NCBI GenBank assembly: GCA_029261165.1
Contig: JAJDBV010000027.1
Coordinates: 1-52,374 of the forward strand
Length of the DNA: 52,374 bases
From: Nitrospirota bacterium
GTDB taxonomy: Bacteria > Nitrospirota > Nitrospiria > SBBL01 > JAADHI01
Reading direction: 5' to 3'
Numbering within the stretch: the stretch's first letter is position 1; each line of letters opens with the position of its first letter. The notes beneath the pieces are model-generated. The model saw only the letters and a list, made by a program, of their open reading frames with translations. It was not told the origin of the DNA and made no database searches. Below are positions 1 through 8,618 of the stretch, piece after piece. Both the position numbers and the translations under genes were made by a program.

Positions 1-1
1 G

Positions 2-331
2 GCCGTCTTTCATTGTTTTACGGGAGATAAGGCGGTTGCAGAGGAAGGAATTGGTTTCGGATTTCACCTCTCTTTTTCTGGAATCATGACCTTTCCGAAA
101 GCGACCCCTATACAGGAAGCAGCGGTAAGTATTCCTCTTGATAAAGTGTTGATCGAGACGGATGCCCCCTATCTGGCACCCCAGGGAAAGCGTGGAAAGC
201 GAAACGAGCCGGCATTTGTCAGTGCCATTGCTGAAAAACTGGCCCAGCTAAGGGGTTGTCCGCTTTCCGTCATTTCACAGGCGACATGTGATAACGCCAA
301 TCGCATTTTTAATTTACCACCCGCCGAATAG
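2..331 (+). CDS. tatD: TatD family metal-dependent hydrolase (C-terminal part)
   Basis: The reading frame is open from base 2, so the gene starts upstream of the window and only about the last 109 residues are present. The visible protein has the TatD signatures: VFHCFTGD near the start, a SFSGIMTF strand, and the metal-site block LIETDAPYLAP followed by GKRNEP. TatD proteins are TIM-barrel 3'-5' DNA exonucleases/hydrolases of the amidohydrolase superfamily. The aspartate in ETDAPY belongs to the metal-binding set of the family. The stop TAG lies 8 bases from the end of the convergent gene at 340-735, and no terminator hairpin is visible between them. The family call is secure; the exact substrate is not shown by the sequence. 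Confidence 0.93.
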   Translation, partial: AVFHCFTGDKAVAEEGIGFGFHLSFSGIMTFPKATPIQEAAVSIPLDKVLIETDAPYLAPQGKRGKRNEPAFVSAIAEKLAQLRGCPLSVISQATCDNANRIFNLPPAE

Positions 332-339
332 ATGATCCA

Positions 340-735
340 TCATCCGTTCGAGATCTTGAAGACCTGATCATGTTCCCGTACATGATCCCGGACCTTTATC
401 CCGAAAAGTTGTCCAATCACGGCGCGATCAACATCCTGGTGATCTAACTCCATCGACTCAATCGTCTGAATAAGGTCGGTTGTATGGCCTTTGATTTGAA
501 TGATGTCCCCGATCTGTAGTGAGCCGTCAACCAGTTGAACAACGGCAACGCTTAAGTGTGAGTAGTAGTGTGTGATGACCCCAATGGGTCCACTGGTTCT
601 CGTTGGCGGGAGGATTGTCTCGTCCGTCCCTGGAAGTTGTCGGGAGGGACGAGGTACGGTCTTTTCTGTGCGGGGAGGTGAAGCCGGATTGGTGTTTTTT
701 CGCTTCGGAGTTTTTGGCAGGGATTCTTTTTTCAT
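340..735 (-). CDS. Small protein with an EF-Tu domain-2-like beta-barrel
   Basis: This encodes 131 residues if translation begins at the ATG at 735, which has a strong ribosome binding site (GGAGGGG, 8 bases upstream). An in-frame ATG at 762 lacks one. Residues 1-50 are basic and proline-rich and look disordered. The rest begins with GVITHYYSHLSVA and continues through GDIIQIKGHTTD, which resembles domain 2 of translational GTPases and the small stand-alone 'translation elongation factor-like' proteins. There is no P-loop, so it is not a GTPase. It may bind RNA or a ribosomal partner, but nothing here shows which. It lies downstream of citrate synthase on the same strand, 168 bases away, and is convergent with tatD. 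A TTGACT motif in that gap has no convincing -10 partner. Confidence 0.75.
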   Translation of the reverse strand: MKKESLPKTPKRKNTNPASPPRTEKTVPRPSRQLPGTDETILPPTRTSGPIGVITHYYSHLSVAVVQLVDGSLQIGDIIQIKGHTTDLIQTIESMELDHQDVDRAVIGQLFGIKVRDHVREHDQVFKISNG

Positions 736-903
736 CGCTTGTCTTCCCCTCCACAATAACAACGATGAATGGGTCGGCTCGGTCAGCGTTTCAAGCGTAC
801 AGTTTCTAATGACTACGCTATTCGCAGAGTGGAGTCAAGCATATTTGTGGCATATGGACATGAGATTTTTTCGCGGAAAACCTTGAAATAGAATGGCAGG
901 CAT

Positions 904-2034
904 TTACCGGTTGGAGATTGGTACATAGTCCTGAGCACGATTCCCTTCATAGATTTCTTTTGGTCGAAAGATATGATTGTCTTGTACCTGTTCGATTGCA
1001 TGGGCCAGCCATCCGGAGACCCTTGCCATCGCAAAAATAGGGGTGAAGGAGTCCGGCTCAATCCCCATAGCCTGATAGAGGATGCCTGAGTAAAAGTCGA
1101 CATTAGGATAAACCTTTTTGTCAGAGAGGTGTTCCTCAACGATCTTTTCCATCTCGACGGCGATTTCATATAAAGGAGAGGTTCCGACGTGTTTAAACAG
1201 TCGTTTGGAAAGCCCTTGGAGAATAGTGGCACGTGGGTCCTTGACCTTGTAGACGCGATGCCCCATCCCCATAATCCTTTCTTTCGCCTTGATTTTGGCT
1301 TCGATATAAGGGCGTACTTTTTCAACAGAACCGATCTCTTCCAGCATCGTGAGAACGCGCTCGTTTGCCCCGCCATGCAGAGGTCCCTCTAAGGTTCCGA
1401 CTGCTGAGGAGATCACTGTATAGGGGTCTGCAAGGGTTGAAGCGGTGACGAGACCGCTAAACGTGGAGGCATTCATCGTATGCTCCGCATGCAGGATGAG
1501 ACAGATGTCCAGAATCTCGGAGACGACCTTATCCGGGACCTTTCCTGATAGCATGTACAGAAAATTCTCCGTTGTGCCAAGATCATCTCTGGGTTGAATA
1601 TGATCGTCTCCACGCCTGAGTCGCGTATAAGCCGCGACAATTGTCGGCAGCTTGGCGATGAGGCGAACGGCAGAGATATATTGGATCTTGGGATCGAGAA
1701 CATCCTTATCCGGATAGAACATCCCGAGTGCGGCTACCGCAGCTTGTAAGGCATCCATGGGATGCCCGTTCTCCGGAAGACACTTGATCAGGTCAACAAT
1801 CCGGTACTTAATCCGTCGATGATTACGGAGGTCCTGGTCGAAGCGGGTGAGTTCAGGTGCCGTGGGTAACTTCCCAAAGAGAAGGAGGTAAGCCGTTTCG
1901 ATAAAATGGCTTTTCTCTGCAAGAGTCTCTATCCGAATTCCCCGGTATTCTAAAATTCCCTTCGTGCCGTCTAGGGAACTGATTTTTGATCGTGCTGCGG
2001 GAACGCCGGCCAACCCAGGTGAATATTCCAACAT
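904..2034 (-). CDS. gltA: Citrate synthase
   Basis: This 376-residue protein is a citrate synthase of the shorter bacterial/archaeal type. It condenses oxaloacetate and acetyl-CoA to citrate at the entry of the TCA cycle. Visible signatures are the N-terminal GILEYRGIRIE, the catalytic-histidine segment HAEHTMNAS, GPLHGGANERV, GMGHRVYKVKDPRA, and the C-terminal NVDFYSGILY. The length is normal for this subgroup, which also includes 2-methylcitrate synthases; no prp genes lie nearby, so citrate synthase is the better reading. The ATG at 2034 follows AAGGAG with 8 bases of spacing. It stands alone behind a promoter at 2092-2120, and an unusual repeat cluster lies just upstream of that promoter. 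Confidence 0.95.
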   Translation of the reverse strand: MLEYSPGLAGVPAARSKISSLDGTKGILEYRGIRIETLAEKSHFIETAYLLLFGKLPTAPELTRFDQDLRNHRRIKYRIVDLIKCLPENGHPMDALQAAVAALGMFYPDKDVLDPKIQYISAVRLIAKLPTIVAAYTRLRRGDDHIQPRDDLGTTENFLYMLSGKVPDKVVSEILDICLILHAEHTMNASTFSGLVTASTLADPYTVISSAVGTLEGPLHGGANERVLTMLEEIGSVEKVRPYIEAKIKAKERIMGMGHRVYKVKDPRATILQGLSKRLFKHVGTSPLYEIAVEMEKIVEEHLSDKKVYPNVDFYSGILYQAMGIEPDSFTPIFAMARVSGWLAHAIEQVQDNHIFRPKEIYEGNRAQDYVPISNR

Positions 2035-2091
2035 GACACCATCTCCTTTATGAACGCATGTTTGGGGTGAAGTACTCTCTCCAGTTTCTTA

Positions 2092-2120
2092 ATTCTAACG
2101 CATGAAAGCAAATTGGTAAA
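2092..2120 (-). promoter_or_regulatory. Sigma70-type promoter of gltA
   Basis: On the minus strand the -35 box is TTTACC (2115-2120) and the -10 box is TAGAAT (2092-2097), separated by 17 bases. The implied transcript starts about 50 bases before the gltA ATG at 2034. The match is 4/6 and 5/6 to consensus; no other good promoter is visible in this gap. Confidence 0.6.
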
Positions 2121-2123
2121 GGC

Positions 2124-2170
2124 GTGAGACCCGTGAGACCTGGATATGAGACCTATGCTGTCTCATAGGT
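2124..2170. repeat. RTGAGACC repeats and overlapping inverted repeats upstream of gltA promoter
   Basis: Three direct copies of RTGAGACC lie at 2124-2131, 2133-2140 and 2146-2153. The third is also part of two interleaved perfect 7-bp inverted repeats: ATGAGAC (2146-2152) with GTCTCAT (2160-2166), and ACCTATG (2151-2157) with CATAGGT (2164-2170). The cluster begins 3 bases upstream of the gltA -35 box, where an activator would bind. A regulator-binding role is inferred; no regulator gene is adjacent. Confidence 0.45.
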
Positions 2171-2378
2171 ATGGAGAACGCAAGTTTGGCATGCCAAGTT
2201 TTCCGGAATTTCCGAAGGGACATGTTTCGAATACAGGGGACATAGAAGACGGTTATATCATTGGAGTCGCAGGATAAAATCCTGGAATGAGGGGGGGGGG
2301 AGACGCTGTTGCGAAGTGAGAAGAGGACTGACAGTAAGTCGTGGCGGAACGGGAATGGAAAGGGGCTTCAAGACCGTG
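2171..2378. other. Intergenic stretch without a recognisable gene
   Basis: This is the remainder of the gap between gltA (start 2034) and the protease gene (end 2379). It holds a run of ten G residues at 2291-2300. I see no convincing small gene, terminator or RNA here. Short open frames on the plus strand have no family features. Confidence 0.6.
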
Positions 2379-3242
2379 TCAGGGCAGTTGCTCTCTTGCG
2401 ATCCACTGATCGACCCGTTCTTTTACTTTGTTGATGGGGATTGCAAAGCCGATCCCCTGTCCGGAGGCGACGATTGCGGTATTAATCCCGATCACCCTTC
2501 CCGCGACGTTTAGCAGGGGACCTCCGCTGTTTCCGAAGTTAATGGAGGCATCGGTCTGAAGAAAATTTTCCTGGTCCACCACGCCAACATTATTTCGGCC
2601 GGTGGCGCTAATGACCCCAACGGTGACGGTCCGGTCTAGCCCGAAGGGGTTCCCGATGGCGATGGCCCATTCCCCGACTTCGATCCGAGCCGAATCTCCG
2701 AGCAAGGCGATCGGGAGGTTTGGTTCATGTGGAATCTTAATCATGGCGAGGTCAGTTTTTTCATCCTTGGCGATAATCTTCCCGATGAACTCTCTCCTGT
2801 CAGAGAGCTTGACCGTAATCTGATCGGCATCGGAGATCACATGGTAGTTGGTTAAAATGAACCCATCTTCTCTGATGATGAAACCGGAGCCGAGGCTTTT
2901 TTGACGGAATTGTCGCGGGGGGGTATCAGTAAAAAGATCTTCGAGGAAACCTCTGAAGAGGCCACGATCATCAGACTTTGAACTTGCGGGGTGGCGTACA
3001 AAGTGAACGGAACTGATGTTCACGACCGATGGGATAATTGTTTTCGCGACCCGGACAAAGGCCCTTTCGGTAATCAGCAGCTCTCTTGCCGGGATGGCTT
3101 CTATCGGTTCGTCGATAGGGGAAGGGATCTGAATCGAAGTCGGTACAGGCGTATGGGTGGAGGCTTCATCGTTGCAGCCTGACAGAGAAACCAAGATGAC
3201 TGCGGACAGGAATACCCTGCGCCTCCAGGTTCGTATTTTCAT
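2379..3242 (-). CDS. HtrA/DegP-like trypsin-fold serine protease lipoprotein without PDZ domain
   Basis: This encodes 287 residues. The N terminus is a lipoprotein signal: basic RRR, a hydrophobic stretch and the lipobox LSGC with Cys23. Residues 24-55 form a Pro/Ser/Thr-rich linker. The protease domain carries the full triad: His134 in TNYHVISD, Asp164 in KTDLAMIK and Ser239 in FGNSGGPLL. The protein ends about 25 residues after the last protease strand, so there is no PDZ domain, unlike typical DegP/DegS of 350-480 residues. It should act as a membrane-anchored envelope protease. Its ATG overlaps the cimA stop by 4 bases (ATGA), so it is translationally coupled to an amino-acid gene, which is an odd pairing. 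Confidence 0.9.
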   Translation of the reverse strand: MKIRTWRRRVFLSAVILVSLSGCNDEASTHTPVPTSIQIPSPIDEPIEAIPARELLITERAFVRVAKTIIPSVVNISSVHFVRHPASSKSDDRGLFRGFLEDLFTDTPPRQFRQKSLGSGFIIREDGFILTNYHVISDADQITVKLSDRREFIGKIIAKDEKTDLAMIKIPHEPNLPIALLGDSARIEVGEWAIAIGNPFGLDRTVTVGVISATGRNNVGVVDQENFLQTDASINFGNSGGPLLNVAGRVIGINTAIVASGQGIGFAIPINKVKERVDQWIAREQLP

Positions 3243-4813
3243 TTCAAAGGATTCTCCAACAAGAGTTTGTACTCAATGCTGTCCACCAAGGCCTGCCAGC
3301 TTGCCTCGATGATGTTTTCAGAAACGCCGACTGTCCCCCATTTTTTTACCCCATCTCCGGACTCGATCAGGACCCGAACCCTTGAGCCGGTTCCTTCATA
3401 AGCGGTGAGGACACGAACCTTGTAATCCAGTAGTTTCACCGTTGAGAGGACGGGGTAAAATTTCTCGAGGGCGCGGCGGAGGGCGTGATCCAGTGCATTG
3501 ACGGGACCATGACCGATGGCAGCAGTATGTTCGACCTGTCCATTGACATCCACCCGAACGGTTGCTTCGGAAACGGCTGTTTTGTTGTCATCTCCCTTTC
3601 CGACTGTGACCCTGAATCCAATCAGACGAAAGAAGCGTTTATGCTTTCCAAGGGCCTTTTTCATCATCAATTCAAAAGACCCTTCGGCCCCTTCAAACTG
3701 GAAGCCCTGGTGTTCCAGTTCTTTGAGGTTGTTTAAAATCTCTACGATCTTCGGATCGTCTGCGGAAAGGGAAAGTTTGTAGCTCTTTGCCTTTTCCAGA
3801 AGGCTGCTTCGACCGGCATAATCCGAGATCAAAATTCTCTGCCGGTTTCCGACTTTCTCTGGCGGGATATGCTCGTAGGTTTCCGGATTCTTCCGTACCG
3901 CATGGACATGGATGCCACCTTTGTGTGCAAAGGCTGATTCTCCGACATAAGCTTGATGCTTGTTGTGTGGAAGGTTCGAAATTTCACTCACATAGCGTGA
4001 GACGCCCCGGAGGCGTTTGAGCTGTACCATGGAGATACAGCCAATTTTCATTTTCAGCTTCAGGTTTGGCAAGATAGAGCATAGATTGGTGTTCCCGCAG
4101 CGTTCTCCGAAACCGTTGATCGTTCCCTGAACCTGGGAGACACCCATTTCTACCGCAGTCAAGGCATTGGCCACCGCCATTTCAGAGTCATTATGTGTGT
4201 GAATACCAAGGGGGCCTCCGATCTCCTGAGTGACATGCTGGAGAACCTCCTTGATCTGCCAGGGCATCATCCCGCCATTGGTATCACAAAGAACCAGACA
4301 TTCCGCTCCAGATTTCCTTGCAACTTTGAGTGCGTCCAGGGCATAGTCCGGTCGGGCACGGTAGCCATCAAAGAAATGCTCAGCATCAAAGAAGACTCGC
4401 TTTCCTTTTGACTTCAAATATGCAATTGAATCAGAGATGATTTCCAGGTTTTTCTTTAAGGTGATCCCGAGGGCCTCGGTGACATGGAAGTCCCAGCTTT
4501 TCCCAAACAGAGTGATACACTCCGTTCCGGCATTGAGCAGAGCCTGGATATTCGGATCTTCCTTCACCTTGTTGCGGGGTTTCCGCGTGGCACCGAAGGC
4601 AACCAGCCTGGCCGATTTAAGATGCATCTTTTTCATCTCTTTAAAAAAGAGAATGTCCTTTGGATTCGCACCCGGCCACCCACCCTCTATGTAGTGAATC
4701 CCGAGTTCATCGAGTTTTTGAGTGATGCGGAGCTTGTCTTCGACGGAGAAAGAAGCATCCTCAGATTGCGCGCCGTCGCGCAAGGTCGTATCGTAGATCT
4801 CTACGTGACGCAT
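3239..4813 (-). CDS. cimA: (R)-citramalate synthase
   Basis: This 524-residue enzyme condenses pyruvate and acetyl-CoA to citramalate, the first step of the threonine-independent route to 2-oxobutanoate and isoleucine. The HMGL-like TIM barrel opens with EIYDTTLRDGAQSED and includes YIEGGWPGANPKD and THNDSEMAVANAL, with HxH-type metal ligands in GIHVHAVRK. The C-terminal LeuA-type dimer/allosteric domain covers about residues 380-520. The EGGWPGANPKD segment and the length favour CimA over 2-isopropylmalate synthase. The ATG has AAGGAA upstream. Before the MITE inserted, its start would have been about 20 bases from the lysC stop, so cimA belonged to the aspartate-family operon. Its stop overlaps the protease start. 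Confidence 0.94.
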   Translation of the reverse strand: MRHVEIYDTTLRDGAQSEDASFSVEDKLRITQKLDELGIHYIEGGWPGANPKDILFFKEMKKMHLKSARLVAFGATRKPRNKVKEDPNIQALLNAGTECITLFGKSWDFHVTEALGITLKKNLEIISDSIAYLKSKGKRVFFDAEHFFDGYRARPDYALDALKVARKSGAECLVLCDTNGGMMPWQIKEVLQHVTQEIGGPLGIHTHNDSEMAVANALTAVEMGVSQVQGTINGFGERCGNTNLCSILPNLKLKMKIGCISMVQLKRLRGVSRYVSEISNLPHNKHQAYVGESAFAHKGGIHVHAVRKNPETYEHIPPEKVGNRQRILISDYAGRSSLLEKAKSYKLSLSADDPKIVEILNNLKELEHQGFQFEGAEGSFELMMKKALGKHKRFFRLIGFRVTVGKGDDNKTAVSEATVRVDVNGQVEHTAAIGHGPVNALDHALRRALEKFYPVLSTVKLLDYKVRVLTAYEGTGSRVRVLIESGDGVKKWGTVGVSENIIEASWQALVDSIEYKLLLENPLK

Positions 4814-4833
4814 AAAGTTGATTCCTTTTTAAG

Positions 4834-4991
4834 GGAAGCTCTGAACAAGTTATGAATTTTTTTTCAGGGCTACAATGCCCCGCTTCAGCGTTGTAAATCT
4901 TGAAAATAGCTGGCTATTCTCTGCGATTTACGTCTTGAATCGAAACATTTTCTCTCCTAAAAAAATCGACCCAGACTTAATCAGAACTTCC
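4834..4991. mobile_element. 158-bp MITE with terminal inverted repeats and TAAG target duplication
   Basis: The ends are imperfect inverted repeats: GGAAGCTCTGAACAAGT at the left (4834-4850), and ACTTAATCAGAACTTCC at the right (4975-4991). They differ at 3 of 17 paired positions. The same four bases, TAAG, flank both ends (4830-4833 and 4992-4995), as expected of a target-site duplication. Inside is a nested hairpin: GTAAATC (4893-4899) pairs with GATTTAC (4925-4931), and AATAGC (4905-4910) pairs with GCTATT (4913-4918). On the minus strand the right end carries AGGAGAG and an ATG opening a six-codon frame, possibly the remains of a transposase start. The short termini and 4-bp duplication would suit the IS5 superfamily, but that is inferred. 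It separates lysC from cimA. Confidence 0.72.
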
Positions 4992-6232
4992 TAAGTTTTC
5001 TTTCGATTTGGGGTGGGTTTCATCCCCAGTTCGAACGCTTCATGAAGCGTTCGAACGGCCAGCTCAGTATATTTTGAATGGATCACACAGGAGATTTTTA
5101 TTTCGGATGTGGAAATCATCATGATGTTGATCCCTTCTGCTGCAAGTCTGGAAAACATTTTGGCAGCCACGCCGGAGTGGGACCGCATGCCAACCCCCAC
5201 GATGGAGACCTTTGCAATGCGCTCGGTCAAGACAACATCTTTTATCCCCACCGCGTCAGCCAGTTTTGAGAGGATCTCTTTCGCCTGATCGGCGTTGCCG
5301 CGCGGGACGGTGAATGAGAGGTCGGTCAAACCTTCCTGCCCCACATTCTGAATGATCATATCGACGTTCATGTTCTCCCGGGAGAGCGCCTCAAAGATCT
5401 TCGATGCGATTCCAGGCTGATCGGGAACCCCGATCAATGTGACCTTTGCCTGATTCTTATCGCAGGTTATCCCTGAGACAGGTTCTTGTTCCATTTCGTG
5501 ATCCTCCTCTGTGACCAGGGTCCCCTCGCCGTCACTAAAGCTTGAGCGGACACGGACAGGGATCTGATAATTCATAGCAAAAGCGACCGAACGGGTGTGG
5601 AGGACCTTGGCCCCCAGACTCGCCATCTCAAGCATTTCCTCATACGAAATCTTTTGAAGCCTCCGTGCGGAAGATACAACATTCGGGTCCGTCGTATAGA
5701 CTCCTTCCACATCAGTGAAGATCTCGCAAAGATCTGCTTTCAGTGCTGCCGCGAGTGCGACGGCGGTTGTATCTGAGCCGCCGCGTCCCAATGTGGTGAC
5801 ATCCGACACCTGGTTAATTCCTTGAAACCCGGCCACCACCGGGACGATCTCTCTCGCCAGGGCATCTTTCAGGCGGTCTGCAGAGATCTGCTCAATCCGA
5901 GCCTGGGTATGCGCATTGTCAGTCAGGATGCCGACCTGCCTTCCGGTGAAAGATTGAGCCGGTATTCCCCTGTTCTGCAGCGCCATCGCAAGGAGCGAAC
6001 TTGTGACCCGCTCTCCTGACGAGATGAGCATATCCGTTTCGCGTTGATTGGGAGAGAGGGTGATCTGCCTGGCCAGGTTGAGTAGACGATCAGTTTCTCC
6101 CGTCATTGCGGAGACAACGACGACCAGGCGATTTCCTGCCTGGTATGTCGCGGCGATTCTTTCAGACACAATGTTGATACGGTCGATACTGCCAACGGAG
6201 GTGCCGCCATATTTTTGAATGATCAAAGGCAT
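4991..6232 (-). CDS. lysC: Aspartate kinase
   Basis: This 413-residue enzyme phosphorylates aspartate, the committed step to lysine, threonine and methionine. The kinase domain (about 1-250) has the KYGGTSVGS start, [13 protein letters not shown] and the nucleotide-site segment [13 protein letters not shown]. Two ACT domains follow (about 265-340 and 345-405), with [17 protein letters not shown] and [19 protein letters not shown], as in feedback-regulated monofunctional aspartokinases. It starts 3 bases after the thrC stop. Its own stop TAG is built from two bases of the MITE target duplication plus the first base of the element. Without the insertion the frame would end in TAA at the same codon, so the protein is unchanged. 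Confidence 0.96.
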   Translation of the reverse strand: MPLIIQKYGGTSVGSIDRINIVSERIAATYQAGNRLVVVVSAMTGETDRLLNLARQITLSPNQRETDMLISSGERVTSSLLAMALQNRGIPAQSFTGRQVGILTDNAHTQARIEQISADRLKDALAREIVPVVAGFQGINQVSDVTTLGRGGSDTTAVALAAALKADLCEIFTDVEGVYTTDPNVVSSARRLQKISYEEMLEMASLGAKVLHTRSVAFAMNYQIPVRVRSSFSDGEGTLVTEEDHEMEQEPVSGITCDKNQAKVTLIGVPDQPGIASKIFEALSRENMNVDMIIQNVGQEGLTDLSFTVPRGNADQAKEILSKLADAVGIKDVVLTERIAKVSIVGVGMRSHSGVAAKMFSRLAAEGINIMMISTSEIKISCVIHSKYTELAVRTLHEAFELGMKPTPNRKKT

Positions 6233-6235
6233 TGG

Positions 6236-7312
6236 TTAAAACCCAAGGGCCTGAATCAGGCTGTCCAATCCTCCTGGTATGGTCTCAGGTTTTTCTGAGA
6301 TGCCGATTGAAAAGTCAGGATCTTTCAGCCCGTGACCAGTAAGTGTGCAGACCGCGACCTCGCCTTTTTTGAAGTGGCCGCGTTTATTCAACTTGATTAC
6401 ACCTGCAACCCCGGCTGCGGAGGCGGGTTCGCAAAAGACGCCTTCATATTTTGCGATCATCCGATAGGCTTCAGTAATTTCTTCATCGGTGACGAGATTG
6501 ATTTCTCCTTTTGATTCGGCTGCCGCTTCCAGGGCGGGTTTCCAACTGGCCGGATTTCCGATTCGGATGGCGGTCGCGATGGTATGGGGTTCTTTAATCA
6601 CACGGCCATGAACAATGGGCGCTGAACCGGCGGCCTGGAGGCCGATCATCTTTGGCAGAGACGCTATTTTCCCGCACTTATAATATTCATTGTAACCCAT
6701 CCAATGGGCGGTGATGTTCCCCGCGTTTCCGACCGGCATAAAATGGTAATCCGGCGCGGAGCCGAGAACATCACAGACCTCGAAGGCGGCCGTTTTTTGC
6801 CCTTCTAGCCGATAGGGGTTAATGGAGTTGACGACCGTAACGGGGTATTTCTCAGCAACTTGCTTGACCAGAGAAAGCGCTTCATCAAAATTCCCCTTGA
6901 CCTGAAGAATGGTGGCCTGGTGGATCAATGCCTGTGACATCTTTCCCAGGGCAATTTTTCCTTCTGGAATGAGGACGTAGGCCTTCAAGCCGCATCGGGT
7001 ACTGTATGCTGCGGTGGAGGCAGAAGTATTTCCCGTCGAGGCGCAAATGACAGCCCTCGCCCCTTCTTCTTTTGCCTTGGAGATGGCCAGGGTCATACCC
7101 CGATCCTTGAAGGACCCGGTCGGATTTTCTCCTTCGAACTTGAGAAAAAGGTCGATATTCCCTCCGATCATTTCCGCCAGTCGTGGTGCCGGGATCAAGG
7201 GGGTGCCTCCTTCAAGCAGGGTGACGACCGGGGTCTTCTCATCGACAGGGAGAAATTCTCGATAAGATTCAATGATGCCGGGCCATCTGTCCATTCTACC
7301 GTGTTTACTCAT
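6236..7312 (-). CDS. thrC: Threonine synthase
   Basis: This 358-residue PLP enzyme converts O-phosphohomoserine to threonine. The PLP lysine is Lys69 in GENPTGSFKDRG, and the phosphate-binding loop is seen in PVGNAGNITAHW. The length is that of the short bacterial form (about 350), which lacks the long N-terminal extension of the E. coli/yeast type. The start ATG at 7312 follows GAAGGGG and overlaps the hom stop by 8 bases; a second ATG six codons in is a possible alternative. It lies between hom and lysC in one operon. Confidence 0.95.
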   Translation of the reverse strand: MSKHGRMDRWPGIIESYREFLPVDEKTPVVTLLEGGTPLIPAPRLAEMIGGNIDLFLKFEGENPTGSFKDRGMTLAISKAKEEGARAVICASTGNTSASTAAYSTRCGLKAYVLIPEGKIALGKMSQALIHQATILQVKGNFDEALSLVKQVAEKYPVTVVNSINPYRLEGQKTAAFEVCDVLGSAPDYHFMPVGNAGNITAHWMGYNEYYKCGKIASLPKMIGLQAAGSAPIVHGRVIKEPHTIATAIRIGNPASWKPALEAAAESKGEINLVTDEEITEAYRMIAKYEGVFCEPASAAGVAGVIKLNKRGHFKKGEVAVCTLTGHGLKDPDFSIGISEKPETIPGGLDSLIQALGF

Positions 7313-8618
7313 CGTCCCCTTCCACGCGGATCAATATCGTCTTTTCGGAGACATAATCCATTTCATCAATGTTTGACAAGGCCTGACGGACATCTCTTTC
7401 CCTGGCGCGATGCGTCATCATGACCAATGGGACATGGCCGCCGGTTTTCCTCCCTTGTTGGATGACCGCCGATATGCCGATATGATTTTCCCCTAGGATG
7501 CCTGATATTTTGGAGAGGACACCGGGATGGTCCTCGGCCATAAATCTCAGATAATAGAGGCTTTCAATCTCTTCAATCGCTTTGATGGGAAGCTGTTTAC
7601 GAGAAGGTGTGGTGAAGGCCGTTGCCGGAACCCGGCCGCTGGCTCCTTTGATGATATTCCTTGCCAGTGCGACAATATCGCTGACGACGGCGCTGCCAGT
7701 TGGCAATGACCCGGCACCTTTGCCGTAGAAAAGGACCTCCCCTGCCGAATCGCCGACAAGATAGACCGCGTTAAAGACCCCACCCACCGTGGAAAGGAGG
7801 GTCTCTTTCCGAATCATCGTGGGATGAACCCGCGCCTCTATCTCCCCATTGGCTGCTTTTGCGATGGCCAGCAGCTTGATCTTGTAGCCAAAGTCTTCCG
7901 CAAAATCGATATCAATTGAGGAGACGCGTTCCAGTCCTTCGGTATAGATTTCCTTGAGTGATACCGGCGTTCCGAAAGCCAGGTTAGCCAGGATGGCAAG
8001 CTTGTGGGCAGAGTCGGCGCCATCGATATCAAGCGTCGGGTCGGCTTCGGCATAGCCGAGGTCCTGGGCTTCCTGAAGAATTTGCGCAAAGGCTTTTCCC
8101 TCTTCACTCATCTTCGTCAGAATGTAGTTGCAGGTCCCGTTGACAATGCCGTAGATGGCGGAGATTTCCTCGGCCACAAGGCCTTCTTTCATGGAGCGGA
8201 TGATGGGAATGGCTCCGCAGACACTCGCTTCAAAACCGACATCCACTTCTTTTTCCGCCGCCGCTTGAAAGATGTCCTCTCCATACGTTGCCAGCAGGGC
8301 CTTATTGGCCGTGACAACATGCTTTCCCTTTTCTATGGCACCAAGGATATATTGCTTTGCAGGGTCGGTTCCACCGATCAGTTCGACGACGATATCGATT
8401 TCGGGGTCCTGGATGATCTTTGCCGCGTCGGTGCACAGTACTCCGGGAGGAAGCGCGATTCCCCGGTCGCGTTCAATATCACGATCTGCAATCGAAGCGA
8501 TCTCCAAAGGAAGGCCGAGTCTTCTCAGCAGAAGGTCTTTCTGTTGCAGCAAGATTTTGACCAGACCGGTTCCCACTGTTCCAAAACCGATGATCCCTAT
8601 TTTAATAGATGACTTCAT
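7305..8618 (-). CDS. hom: Homoserine dehydrogenase
   Basis: This 437-residue enzyme reduces aspartate semialdehyde to homoserine with NAD(P)H. The N-terminal Rossmann motif is GIIGFGTVGTGLV. The catalytic domain includes GGTDPAKQYI, VTANKALLA and NGTCNYILTKM, with the substrate-site segment LGYAEADPTLDIDGADSAHK. A C-terminal ACT domain (about residues 355-430, beginning with RFMAEDHPGVLSKI) predicts threonine feedback control. A 154-base gap separates it from alaC upstream. That gap contains small imperfect hairpins, including GCTCAA paired with TTGAGC, but no run of threonine or isoleucine codons that would mark a classic attenuator. Confidence 0.96.
   Translation of the reverse strand: MKSSIKIGIIGFGTVGTGLVKILLQQKDLLLRRLGLPLEIASIADRDIERDRGIALPPGVLCTDAAKIIQDPEIDIVVELIGGTDPAKQYILGAIEKGKHVVTANKALLATYGEDIFQAAAEKEVDVGFEASVCGAIPIIRSMKEGLVAEEISAIYGIVNGTCNYILTKMSEEGKAFAQILQEAQDLGYAEADPTLDIDGADSAHKLAILANLAFGTPVSLKEIYTEGLERVSSIDIDFAEDFGYKIKLLAIAKAANGEIEARVHPTMIRKETLLSTVGGVFNAVYLVGDSAGEVLFYGKGAGSLPTGSAVVSDIVALARNIIKGASGRVPATAFTTPSRKQLPIKAIEEIESLYYLRFMAEDHPGVLSKISGILGENHIGISAVIQQGRKTGGHVPLVMMTHRARERDVRQALSNIDEMDYVSEKTILIRVEGDDE

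Noticed and set aside
2291-2300. Run of ten G residues as a phase-variation tract
   Set aside because: It lies in non-coding DNA with no promoter spacing around it that would change expression; it may also be a sequencing artefact.
8004-8612. A 202-codon open frame on the plus strand within hom
   Set aside because: It overlaps the certain hom gene in antisense and its product shows no family motifs.
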